Origin: AP-15 sp963716115
GTDB lineage: Bacteria > Pseudomonadota > Alphaproteobacteria > ATCC43930 > CGMCC-115725
DNA: 64,000 nucleotides
Direction: 5' to 3'
NCBI GenBank assembly: GCA_963716115.1
Contig: CAVQSZ010000027.1
Span: forward strand, 71,658 to 135,657
Below are positions 10,778-21,133 of the stretch, piece after piece. The position numbers and the translations under genes are program-made. Position 1 is the first letter of the stretch. Every line of letters begins with the position of its first letter. Below the pieces are notes generated by a model. It did no database searches. It was given only the letters and a program-made list of their open reading frames with translations, and was not told the origin of the DNA.

Positions 10778-11579
10778 TCACTCGAGGGCCGGCGCGCGTT
10801 GCGGCGTCGCCCAGCCGAGATGCTGGCCGCCGTCGAGGGCGATCATCTGGCCGGTCATCGCCGGCGCCGACAGGATGAAGCGCAGCGCCGCGGCGATCTC
10901 CTGCGGGCCGGCGCCGCGGCGCAGCGGCATCGCCGCGACCTGGCGGGCGAACTGCTCCGGGCTCTGCCGCGGGCTCGGCAGCGCCGGCCCCGGGCCGATG
11001 CCGTTGACCCGGATGCGCGGCGCCAGCGCCAGCGCCATGGTCTGGGTCAGGGTCCACAACCCGGCCTTCGACAGCGTGTAGGAGACGAAATAGGGGGTCA
11101 GGGACCACACCCGCTGGTCGAGCATGTTGACGACGGCGCCGCCGGCCTCGGCCGGCAGCCGCGCCGCGAAATCCTGGATCAGCACGAACGGCGCGCGCAG
11201 GTTGACCGCGAGATGCCGGTCCCAGCTGTCGCGGGTCGCGGTCGCGACCGTGTCGTCCTCGAAGACCCCGGCATTGTTGACGAGAACCCCGATCGGCCCG
11301 AGCGCCCGCTCGGCCCGCGGCAGCAGCGCGCGCACCGCGTCCTCGTCGGCGAGGTCGGCGTCGAGCGCGGTCGCCTCCCGGCCCTCGCCGCGGATCGCCG
11401 CGACGACCTCCTCGGCCGCGGCGCGCGAGCGATGGTAATGGACGGCCACCGCATAGCCGTCTTCGGCCAGCGCCAGCGCCAGGGCGCGGCCGATCCGCTG
11501 CGCGCCGCCGGTGACCAGCGCCGCCTTCGGCATCGGCGGCGGCGGCACGGCCCCGGTCAGCGCTCGCGTCGGCCCGGCG

Positions 11580-11593
<14 letters not shown>
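10778..11593 (-). CDS. SDR-family oxidoreductase, pteridine-reductase-like
   Basis: NAD(P)-dependent short-chain dehydrogenase. The cofactor motif is TGGAQRIGRALAL, then VNNAGVF, and the active site VSYTLSKAGLWTLT with Tyr and Lys. There is no serine at the usual site. Instead LDQRVWSLTPYFVSY places an Asp 13 residues before the Tyr, as in pteridine reductase PTR1 and FolM, so reduction of dihydropterin or dihydrofolate is a reasonable inference. The GTG at 11593 has AAGGAACGCC upstream and overlaps the last 14 bases of uvrB; the alternative ATG at 11533 has no clear ribosome site but matches the usual SDR start. Translation may be coupled to uvrB. Confidence 0.82.
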
Positions 11594-13772
<2,179 letters not shown>

Positions 13773-13830
13773 GCCAGCCTCGCATCCCCGGTAATCCGAT
13801 CGGCGGGTGCGCACGGAAGAAACTGGTCAT

Positions 13831-14117
13831 ATGCTTTGTCGTGAACGGAAACGCAGCTCGCTCCGCAAGCTGAACCGCCTCGCAAGGAGCCGTGGCGTCG
13901 ACGTTCGGTTCGAGGAGCGAAGGGGGAAGGGCAGTCACGGCACCAAGGTTTTTTTATGGCAGTCAGAAGACCATCTTGAAAGATCGAGAAAGGGTACGGC
14001 GGTAATGGCTTGGACGCAGGGCTGCTGCGCCGGCTCATTTCGTCCCGATGGAAAAGCCTTTCGGCTTCAAGAGGCGAGACATCGAGGCAATCAGCGTCTA
14101 TGCCAGCTGCGACCTGA
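13831..14117 (+). pseudogene. HicA-like toxin fragment, frameshifted
   Basis: The conceptual product contains LRKLNRLARSRGVDVRFEER then RGKGSHGTKVFYGSQKTI, which resembles the HicA mRNA-interferase fold (the GKGSH motif carries the catalytic His). Reading through needs removal of one T from the run of seven near 13950 and another shift near 14000, after which NGLDAGLLRRLISS gives the usual C-terminal helix. No HicB antitoxin is recognisable downstream. The DNA is visibly less GC-rich than the flanking uvrB and PEP-mutase-family genes, suggesting acquired DNA. It may be a live small toxin with sequence errors or a relic. Confidence 0.5.
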
Positions 14118-14284
14118 AAAAGCTACCCGGGCCGATCAGTTCGAAACAGCTGAACGGACGGAATTCGTCGCAACCGCCATCCAGGCATCCTGGAACTCAC
14201 CGAAGGAGAGGCTGCCTACCTCGATCGATTCTAGCCTCGGACCTCCGAAGGCACCGGAAACGAGCCTTCGCAGAAGCAACTCCG

Positions 14285-14505
14285 AGTTCGTCTCTCTGAT
14301 GACATTCGACGAGCTCGACATTATCAGAAATCAGCCTGATATCGACGAGACCACGCGAGAGCAGCTTATTCGGGCTCGTCTGGGTCAAGGACCGTTTCGG
14401 GACGCTGTCTTCAGCGCTGGCAAGGAGGCTGCGCTGTACCGGTTGCACCGGACCCGACGTATTAGGCGTCGCACGTAATGCCATGGCGTGATGCTACGCG
14501 CAGAG
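14285..14505 (+). pseudogene. HNH endonuclease remnant
   Basis: The reading DELDIIRNQPDIDETTRE followed by QLIRARLGQGPFRDAV matches the segment just before the zinc/HNH core in a common HNH endonuclease family, where R-x-GQG-x-FR is followed by a Cys-rich CAVTGC and ASHIKPW. A shifted frame supplies RCTGCTGPDVLGVAR, the expected Cys region, and then a stop. The His-Asn-His core itself is missing. So this is a truncated and frame-disrupted copy, in the same lower-GC patch as the HicA fragment. Confidence 0.5.
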
Positions 14506-14936
14506 GCTAATCCTGCTAACGGGTCCTGCTCGCGGCCATCGACGCGCTCTGACCGATTTCTGACTCGTTTGAGCATGCGAGCGATGCTCGTCGCAATCGG
14601 GTAGCCCACTGCTGAGAGAATTGTTCGGGCTCCCAGCACCGTTGCGCAGTTCGCTCACAGTCGAGGAAAGAAGCTTTCTTGCCTACCTCGGACAGGTTCG
14701 GGAGCAAGGGTAGTCTCTGACTTCGAGCTGCAGGGTTTTGCGGCTTCCCGGGTCGCCTGCTTCGCGCACCCAGGTGACCTTTTCGCCCTCGAGGACGCGC
14801 TCTCTCGCTGCTGGGTGACGCCGAGCGCCACTCCGAGCGTGCGGTCGGAGAACCGTCCGAATTCGCGGTGATCGAGCCTCTGGCCGAGTAGTAAGCGGGT
14901 CGCCAGTCCGGCGTTCGCGGCACTGGCACAGGAGGG
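14506..14936. other. Unassigned region with a possible gene fragment on the minus strand
   Basis: No complete gene is supportable. On the minus strand, about 14890-14685, a stretch reads LLLGQRLDHREFGRFSDRT and on to LEGEKVTWVREAGDPG before a stop. Its residue content looks like real protein, but it has no start or ribosome site and I do not recognise it. It could be the end of a gene cut by the same events that left the HicA and HNH fragments. Confidence 0.3.
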
Positions 14937-15818
14937 TCAGCGCAGGAAGCGCGATTCGAGCTCGCGCATATGGTCGTCGCCTTGGAGCGCGAAGATGTCG
15001 GCGACGGTGGCGATCTCGGCTTCGACGCCGGCGATGCCGCCTTCGGCCAGGATGCGCGCGAAGACCGCGCGCATCGCGGCGACGGCGGCGCGGATCGCGT
15101 GGTTGGCGCAGATGATCAGCCCGACCTTGCGCAACGCCGCCACCTCGGCGAAGGAGAGCTGCGGGTAGGCGGTCGGGACCAGCACCAGCGGAACTTTCCC
15201 CGGCCAGGCGCGGCAGAAGGCCAAAATCTCGTCCGGCGTCTTCTGCCGGCTGTGGATCAGCACCGCGTCGGCCCCGGCCTCGGCATAGGCTTCGCCGCGG
15301 CGCAACGCCTCGGCCTGGCCGAGGCCGGCGATCAGCGCCTCGGTGCGGGCGATCACCAGCGGGCCGCCGGGAAGCCGGGCGGCCTCGACCTTGCCCTGGA
15401 ACTCCTCGACCGGGACCAGCACCTGCCGACCGCCGGGGCGCAGGCTGCTGTCCTTGGGAAAGGTCTTGTCCTCGATCGCCACCGCGGCGACCCCGGCCGC
15501 GGCGTAGCGCGGGACCAGATAGGCGACGTTGACCGCGTTGCCGTAGCCGGTGTCGAGGTCGGCGATCACCGGCGCCTCCTGCGCCTCGCCGATCGCCCGC
15601 ATCAGGTCGAGATGGGTGTCGAGCGACAGGATGTTGGCGTCGGGCACGGCATAGGCGGCCGAAAGCTCGAAGCCGCTGCCCCAGACCGCGTCGAACCCGG
15701 CCTCGGCGGCGAGCTTCGCCGAAAGCGGGTTGTGCGCCGCCATGGCGAGCGCCGGGCGCTCCGGCGTGAGCCGCGTCCGCAGCCGGGCGATGGCGGGGTT
15801 GTCGTGCGGCATCGGCAT
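14937..15818 (-). CDS. Phosphonopyruvate hydrolase-like member of the PEP mutase/isocitrate lyase family
   Basis: TIM-barrel enzyme of 293 residues. VWGSGFELSAAY (near residue 46), ADLDTGYGN (near 86), the gating loop EDKTFPKDSSL (near 116) and HSRQKTPDE (near 195) match phosphonopyruvate hydrolase, which splits 3-phosphonopyruvate into pyruvate and phosphate. PEP mutase carries Asn in the gating loop at the position where the known hydrolase has Thr; here it is Ser, which favours hydrolysis, though this is inference. The ATG at 15818 follows GAGAGGAGA. It lies 11 bases downstream of the MFS gene, so the pair probably forms an operon for uptake and breakdown of a phosphonate or a related acid. 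Confidence 0.8.
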   Translation of the reverse strand: MPMPHDNPAIARLRTRLTPERPALAMAAHNPLSAKLAAEAGFDAVWGSGFELSAAYAVPDANILSLDTHLDLMRAIGEAQEAPVIADLDTGYGNAVNVAYLVPRYAAAGVAAVAIEDKTFPKDSSLRPGGRQVLVPVEEFQGKVEAARLPGGPLVIARTEALIAGLGQAEALRRGEAYAEAGADAVLIHSRQKTPDEILAFCRAWPGKVPLVLVPTAYPQLSFAEVAALRKVGLIICANHAIRAAVAAMRAVFARILAEGGIAGVEAEIATVADIFALQGDDHMRELESRFLR

Positions 15819-15829
15819 TCTCCTCTCGT

Positions 15830-16984
15830 CTATCCTCTTCGCGTCCCGATCCGGGCGGCAGCGGCCCCGAGCAGCAGCGCCGCGGCGCCATAGAGCAGCC
15901 AGGCCGGCAGCAGCGGCAGCAGCGCGCCCGCCAGCAGCGGCCCGATTCCGGCCCCGAGATCGCGCCAGGTCGCCATCCGCGCCAGCGCCGGCACCCGCTC
16001 CGGGCCGGGGTTCTCCAGCGCCGCCACCGGCGCCGAGACCGGCTGGATCAGGCCGCGCAGCATGACCACCAGCAGCGCTCCGACCCACAGCCAGCCGAAG
16101 CCGATCAGCGCCAGGCCCGCCGCGGTCGACAGCGACAGCAGCATCAGGAGCCGCCGCGGCCCGTGCCGTTCGGCGAGCGCGCCGCCGACAGGCCCGAGCA
16201 GGATTTCGAAGATGTAGCGCAGCGCCAGCGCTCCTCCGGCCGCGAGCGTGGCGTATTTGGGCAGGGCCGCGACGGCCAGCACCGAGAGGCCGAGCACAAA
16301 GAGCCCGTCCAGGGTCATGCCCTGGACAAAGGCCCAGGCGTCGAGCGGCGCCGGCAACCCGAAGCGCGGCCGCGGCAGCCGCGACATCGCGTCCTCGCCG
16401 CGGTCGGGCAGCCGCAGCGCGAACGGGATCGCGGCCAGCGCCGCCACCGCCAGCACCAGGAAAGCCGGCCGCGGCCCGGCGAGCTGGGACAGCACGGCGC
16501 CGGCCAACAGGCCGCTGACCGGGCCGGCCGCGACAAAGGCGCGCATCCGCCCGCTGCGCCGGGCGGCGCCCGCGGGCTCGGCGGTCGCCAGCGCCTGTGT
16601 GGCGATGTTCATCGCCGCGAAGGACAGCCCCCATAAGAGCCGCGCGACCAGCAACCCCCACACCCCCGACAACAGCGCGTAGCCCAAGGTCGCCAGCACC
16701 GAGCCGATCGCGGCGAGCAGACAGGCGGCGCGCGGCCCGTGCGCCGCGTAATGGCGCGCGACCCAGCCGTAGCCGGCGATCCGAACCAGGCGATTGGCGG
16801 CGAGCAGCAGTCCGGCCTCGCCGAGGCCGATGCCGTAGGCCGAATGGTGCAACGGCAGCAGCAGGTAGAGCAGCGTGTCGCCCGGCTGCGCGAAAGCCAG
16901 GGTCAGCGACGCGTTGCGCGAGTTGCGGTCGGCGGCGTTCGCCCCCGACGGGGAGCGAGCCGCCGCTGTGGCCCGAAGAGACAT
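15830..16984 (-). CDS. MFS transporter
   Basis: A 384-residue protein with about 11-12 hydrophobic segments and the loop composition of the major facilitator superfamily, including GPVGGALAERHGPRRLLM in the middle loop. The substrate is not readable, but the phosphonopyruvate hydrolase-like gene starts 11 bases downstream, so the transported compound may be its substrate or a precursor. I start it at the ATG at 16984; the ribosome site is weak, and sequence further upstream is open but does not look like transporter. It is divergent from the cyclase gene at 17200. Confidence 0.78.
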   Translation of the reverse strand: MSLRATAAARSPSGANAADRNSRNASLTLAFAQPGDTLLYLLLPLHHSAYGIGLGEAGLLLAANRLVRIAGYGWVARHYAAHGPRAACLLAAIGSVLATLGYALLSGVWGLLVARLLWGLSFAAMNIATQALATAEPAGAARRSGRMRAFVAAGPVSGLLAGAVLSQLAGPRPAFLVLAVAALAAIPFALRLPDRGEDAMSRLPRPRFGLPAPLDAWAFVQGMTLDGLFVLGLSVLAVAALPKYATLAAGGALALRYIFEILLGPVGGALAERHGPRRLLMLLSLSTAAGLALIGFGWLWVGALLVVMLRGLIQPVSAPVAALENPGPERVPALARMATWRDLGAGIGPLLAGALLPLLPAWLLYGAAALLLGAAAARIGTRRG

Positions 16985-17199
16985 CGGAATGGTGCTGATC
17001 CTGCTCGCGCCCGGCCGGCGAAGCCCGAACCTGCCGAAACCCCGCGCCGGGGTCAATTCGGCCGGCGAAATGCCGCGGGGACGGGGCGCGCGGCCAGAGA
17101 CGTAGGTTGGAGTCGGCAGGTGCAGAGCTGCTTGACGCGAAGCGCTCCGGGGCTACGCTGCCGCGCCGGCGGCGCAGGGCGCAGACCCGAGGGCGGGGA

Positions 17200-18969
17200 A
17201 TGGCGGAGAGGTTGAGCAATCCGCGCGTAGAACACCAATTCGCCGTCATCATGTGCGCCGATGTCGTCGGCTATTCCCGGCTGATGGGGATCGACGAGGA
17301 GGGCACCTTGGCGGCGCTCAACAAGGTCCGCCGCGATCTGGTCGACGCGAAGATCGGCGAGCGCAAGGGCCGCATCGTGCGCGCCATGGGCGACGGCCTG
17401 CTGGTCGAGTTCCAAAGCGTCGTCGAGGCCGTCCGGTGCGCGGTCGAGATCCAGCGCGCGATGCCGGAGCACGGCGCGGCGATCCCGGCCGACCGGCGCA
17501 TCCGGTTTCGCATCGCGATCAACCTGGGCGACGTGGTTTCGGACGGCGACCTGATCCATGGCGACGGCGTCGCAATCGCCTCGCGCCTCGAAAGCCTGGC
17601 GCAGCCCGGCGGCGTCAATGTCAGCCGCGCCGTGCGCGACCAGGTGCGCGACCGGCTGCCATTGGCGTTCGAGGATTTGGGCGAGCACGAGATCGAGAAC
17701 ATCGCCCGCCCGGTCCGCGCCTTTCGCATCGTGCTCGAGGGGAAGACGGCCGCGCCGCGAAAATCGGCGCCGGCGCCGGAGCGGGCCGCGGTCGCGGTGC
17801 TGCCGTTTCAGAACCTCGGCGGCGACGCGGAGGCCGATTTCTTTCTCGACAGCGTCGCCGAGGATCTGATCACCGAGCTCGCGCGCGCCCGCTGGTTCTC
17901 GGTCGTGGCCCGCAACACCAGCTTCAGCTACAAGGGCACGGGCGCCGATTCGAAGCAGCTCGCCCGCGAGCTCGGGGTGCGCTACGTCGTCGAGGGCAGC
18001 CTGCGCAAGGCGGGCGGCCGCGTCCGCCTCAGCTGCCGGCTGGTCGAGGCGGCGAGCGGACAGCATTTGTGGGCCGACCGCTTCGACGGCGCGCTCGAGG
18101 ATTCGTTCGCCCTGCAGGACCGGGTCACCGAAAGCGTGGTGGGCTCGGTCGCGCCGGTGCTGCGCGGGGCCGAGATCGAGCGGGCCCGCCATAAGCCGGA
18201 CGGCGGTCTGGACACCTACGATTTGACCTTGCGGGCGTTGACGCCGGCCTTCGCCGAGACGCCGGAGGGCAATGACGAGGCGTTGCGGGCGCTGGCGCGG
18301 GCGTTGGACATCGACCCCGCCTGTCCTTCCGCCAACGCGCTCGCGGCCTGGTGCCTGCAGCAGCGCCATCTGATGGATTGGCCGGCGGGCAAGGCCGACG
18401 ACCGGGAAGCGGCGAAGCGGCTGGCGCGGACGGCGATCGCCGAGGGCGCCGACACGCCGCTGGCGCTGGTTGTCGCCGGCGCGGCGCGCGCCGCGCTGAC
18501 GCGCGACCACGACCTGGCGCTCGCCGCCGTCGACCGCGCGACGACGATCAATCCCAACGCCGCGTTCGTGCTCGGCTTCGACGCGGTGACGCGGTGCATT
18601 TGCGGGGCTTATCAGAAAGCCATCGAGCATGCCGAGAAGGCGATCCGCCTCAGCCCGCTGGAGCCGTTGGTGTATCACGCCGAGTTCGCGCTGGCCTTCG
18701 CCCGCCTGATGACCGACCAAGCCGAAGAGGCCGCCGCGCACGCGCTGAAGGCGATCGAGGGCAACCGTAACTTGCCGTTTCCCTACTGCGTGCTGGCGTT
18801 GGCCCAGGCCCGGCTCGGCCATGCCGAGGAAGCGCGTCGGGCGGTGCGCCGGCTGCTCGGCGCAGCACCTGGGTTTCGCCTGGGGAGCCTGCGGAAGATC
18901 CGGTTCGCCGACGCCGCGCGCCTGCACTCCGAGCTTGATGTGCTGCGCCAGGCGCACCTGCCCGACTGA
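17200..18969 (+). CDS. Class III adenylyl cyclase homolog with TolB-like and TPR regions (C1-like active site)
   Basis: 589 residues: cyclase domain about 10-180, a TolB N-terminal-like domain about 195-335 (AVAVLPFQNLGG ... YVVEGSLRKAGG), then TPR-like helices to the end. No membrane segment is visible. Both metal-binding aspartates are present: D21 in CADVVGYSRLMG and D65 in MGDGLLVEF. However, the purine-recognition Lys is R61, the second purine residue (normally Asp) is L118, and the transition-state Asn is A125 in GDGVAIASR; the Arg R129 remains. This is the pattern of the C1 half of mammalian cyclases and suggests it is not active as a homodimer. The paralog at 19116 has the opposite losses. 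The ATG at 17200 follows GAGGGCGGGGA. Confidence 0.85.
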   Translation: MAERLSNPRVEHQFAVIMCADVVGYSRLMGIDEEGTLAALNKVRRDLVDAKIGERKGRIVRAMGDGLLVEFQSVVEAVRCAVEIQRAMPEHGAAIPADRRIRFRIAINLGDVVSDGDLIHGDGVAIASRLESLAQPGGVNVSRAVRDQVRDRLPLAFEDLGEHEIENIARPVRAFRIVLEGKTAAPRKSAPAPERAAVAVLPFQNLGGDAEADFFLDSVAEDLITELARARWFSVVARNTSFSYKGTGADSKQLARELGVRYVVEGSLRKAGGRVRLSCRLVEAASGQHLWADRFDGALEDSFALQDRVTESVVGSVAPVLRGAEIERARHKPDGGLDTYDLTLRALTPAFAETPEGNDEALRALARALDIDPACPSANALAAWCLQQRHLMDWPAGKADDREAAKRLARTAIAEGADTPLALVVAGAARAALTRDHDLALAAVDRATTINPNAAFVLGFDAVTRCICGAYQKAIEHAEKAIRLSPLEPLVYHAEFALAFARLMTDQAEEAAAHALKAIEGNRNLPFPYCVLALAQARLGHAEEARRAVRRLLGAAPGFRLGSLRKIRFADAARLHSELDVLRQAHLPD

Positions 18970-19040
18970 CGGCGACGGCGCCGCGATCGAGCCTTCCGCC
19001 GGCTCGGCCGGTCTGCTAGCCTGAAAAAAAAATCCGCATG

Positions 19041-19056
19041 TGTGATCCGGCTCACA
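19041..19056. promoter_or_regulatory. CRP-type operator upstream of the second cyclase
   Basis: TGTGATCCGGCTCACA is a perfect TGTGA-N6-TCACA palindrome, extended by ATG/CAT on both sides. Its centre is about 68 bases before the ATG at 19116, in the 146-base gap between the two tandem cyclases, just after an A-tract. Sites of the same form occur at 54625 and 58365. The Crp encoded at 53680-54378 keeps the residues that read TGTGA. Confidence 0.75.
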
Positions 19057-19115
19057 CATCGCCGCTCTCGGCGCGGACCATTTGTCGCCGCAGGTGGAGA
19101 TAAGCGTAAACCGTC

Positions 19116-20888
19116 ATGTCCGATGATCGGAGAGGACGGGCGCGCCGCCGGCTGGCGGCGATCCTGGTGGCCGGCTACAATCGGCTGCTGCCGGGCGACG
19201 AGGCCGACAGCTTTGCCGGGTTGCGGGCCGTCTCGACCGAAATCATCGAGCCGCTGGTCCCCGGGTTCGGCGGCAAAATCTTCAAGCAGACGGGCGATCT
19301 GGCGCTGATCGAGTTCGACAGCGTGGTCGAGGCGATGCGCTGCGCCGCCGCGCTGCGCGAGGCGGTGGCCCGGAAGAACGCGGAGCTGGCGAGCGAGCGG
19401 CGCATCGCGATGCGCATCGGGGTCAACCTCGGCGACATCATCGCCGAGGAGGGCGACATCTTCGGCGACGGCGTCAACATCGCCGCCCGGCTCGAGGCGC
19501 TCGCCGAGCCCGGCAGCATCTACCTGTCGGAAATGGCGCACAATCATGTCGCCGATAAGCTCGCATTCGATTTTATCGACCTCGGTCTCAAGGATCTGAA
19601 GAACATCAGCCGACCGATCCGGGTCTACCGGATGGGCGGCGCCGCCGCCGATCGCCTGGAGCGCGACGCCGTGGCGGCGAGCCTGCCCGGCTTCGACGCC
19701 CGCCGCGCCATTGCGGTGCTGCCGTTCGCCAATTTCAGCGGCGACCCGGAGCAGGAGTATTTCGCCGACGGCATCACCGAGGACATCATCACGATGCTCG
19801 CCGGCTGGCGCGCCTTTCCGGTGATCGCCCGCAACTCGACCTTCACCTACAAGGGCAAGCCGGTCGACATCAAGAAGGTCGGGCAGGAGCTTGGCGCGCG
19901 CTATGTGGTCGAGGGCAGCGTGCGCAAATCGGGCCGCCGGGTGCGGGTCACGGCGCAGCTGATCCAGACCGACACCGGCCATCACATCATGGCCGAGCGC
20001 TACGACCGCGACCTCATCGACCTCTTTGAGCTCCAGGACGAAATCACCGGCGCGATCGCCGGCGCCATCGAGCCGGAGCTGTTGAAATTCGAGCGCGACC
20101 GGATCGCCGACCGGCCGCAGCACAACGAGGACGCCTACGAGCTTTACCAGCGCGGCATGTGGCGCCATTACCGGCAGAGCCGGGACGACAATCTCGAGGC
20201 GCAGGCTTTTTTTCGGCGCGCGCTGACGATCGACCCGCAATATCCGCAGGCCTGCGCAGGTCTCTCGATCGCGCTGTCCAGCGCGGCGATGCACGGGTGG
20301 ATCGACAATGCCGACGCCCGTTTCGAGGACGCTTGCAATCTCGCGCAACAGGCCCTTACCCTCGATTCGCGCTATCCCAATGCGCACTTTGCTCTTGGTC
20401 TGGCGTGCATGTGGACGCGCCGTTCCGAGCGCGGCGATCGCGGCGTTCGAGGAGGCGATCAAGTTGAACCCGAGCTTTGCCGCCGCCCACGTCGCTGCTC
20501 GGACAGATGTACCTCTACGCCGGTCGGCCGGAACAGGCGATCGAGCAGGCTGAAAAGGGCATCCGCCTTAGCCCGAGCGATCCGCGGCTGTTCATCTGGC
20601 TTCCGGCGCTGGCCGGCGCGCATTACCAGATGCGGCATTATGCTGAGGCCGTCGAGAGCCGGGCGGCGGTCGTGGGCGCTCAACCGGAACTGGCCGCACG
20701 GGCTGCGCTATGTCGTCGCCGGGCTTGCCCAGCTTGGGCGAATCGAGGAGGCGCAGGCAGCGCTTGCCGAGCTCAAGCTGCTGGACCCGAACCTGGCCTT
20801 TGTCGAAGGCGACCTGCAGCGGCTGTACAACGATCGAGCGGCGGTCGATCATATCCTCGACGGTCTGCGCAAGGCCGGCTTTGCCTGA
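19116..20888 (+). CDS. Class III adenylyl cyclase homolog with TolB-like and TPR regions (C2-like active site), three frameshifts
   Basis: Paralog of the preceding gene with the same layout: cyclase domain about 10-180, TolB-like domain (AVLPFANFSGDPEQEYFADG) about 200-340, TPRs to the end. The first metal-binding Asp is absent through a three-residue deletion: relatives read AADVAGYSRL, here AILVAGYNRL (residues 15-24). Retained are K57 and D61 (FKQTGD), D114, N121 and R125 (DIFGDGVNIAAR). So it looks like the C2 half of a two-part active site. Three one-base insertions near 20428, 20490 and 20665 scramble the TPR region but sum to three, so the frame recovers and the stop at 20888 is correct. 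A perfect CRP site precedes it. Confidence 0.85.
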   Translation: MSDDRRGRARRRLAAILVAGYNRLLPGDEADSFAGLRAVSTEIIEPLVPGFGGKIFKQTGDLALIEFDSVVEAMRCAAALREAVARKNAELASERRIAMRIGVNLGDIIAEEGDIFGDGVNIAARLEALAEPGSIYLSEMAHNHVADKLAFDFIDLGLKDLKNISRPIRVYRMGGAAADRLERDAVAASLPGFDARRAIAVLPFANFSGDPEQEYFADGITEDIITMLAGWRAFPVIARNSTFTYKGKPVDIKKVGQELGARYVVEGSVRKSGRRVRVTAQLIQTDTGHHIMAERYDRDLIDLFELQDEITGAIAGAIEPELLKFERDRIADRPQHNEDAYELYQRGMWRHYRQSRDDNLEAQAFFRRALTIDPQYPQACAGLSIALSSAAMHGWIDNADARFEDACNLAQQALTLDSRYPNAHFALGLACMWTRRSERGDRGVRGGDQVEPELCRRPRRCSDRCTSTPVGRNRRSSRLKRASALARAIRGCSSGFRRWPARITRCGIMLRPSRAGRRSWALNRNWPHGLRYVVAGLAQLGRIEEAQAALAELKLLDPNLAFVEGDLQRLYNDRAAVDHILDGLRKAGFA

Positions 20889-21133
20889 GGACCCGGCGGC
20901 GCCGCGCCGGCAGGCGGCGCGCGGTTCAGGCAAAGTTTGCGGACCGCTCCCGTTTGTTTAAAATAATTCGATCGCTTATTCCCGGACTTATACAGCCTGA
21001 TGCAAGTATCGAAAATTCAGCCTCGAATTTCCGAGCTGGGGATAAAGTTGTTGCAATTGAACGCGGAAGCCGCTACTCGTCCGGGAGCAGGGAGTGTCGT
21101 TGGCTCGCCAACCGCGGGCGACAGGAGACGCCG

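Noticed and set aside
19041..19060. Transcription terminator near the A-run before the second cyclase
   Set aside because: The A-run is on the plus strand and the palindrome fits a CRP site far better; no stem followed by T-run is present.
20425..20690. Programmed ribosomal frameshifting in the second cyclase
   Set aside because: Three separate shifts with no slippery heptamer, matched by similar shifts in many unrelated genes, fit sequence error better.
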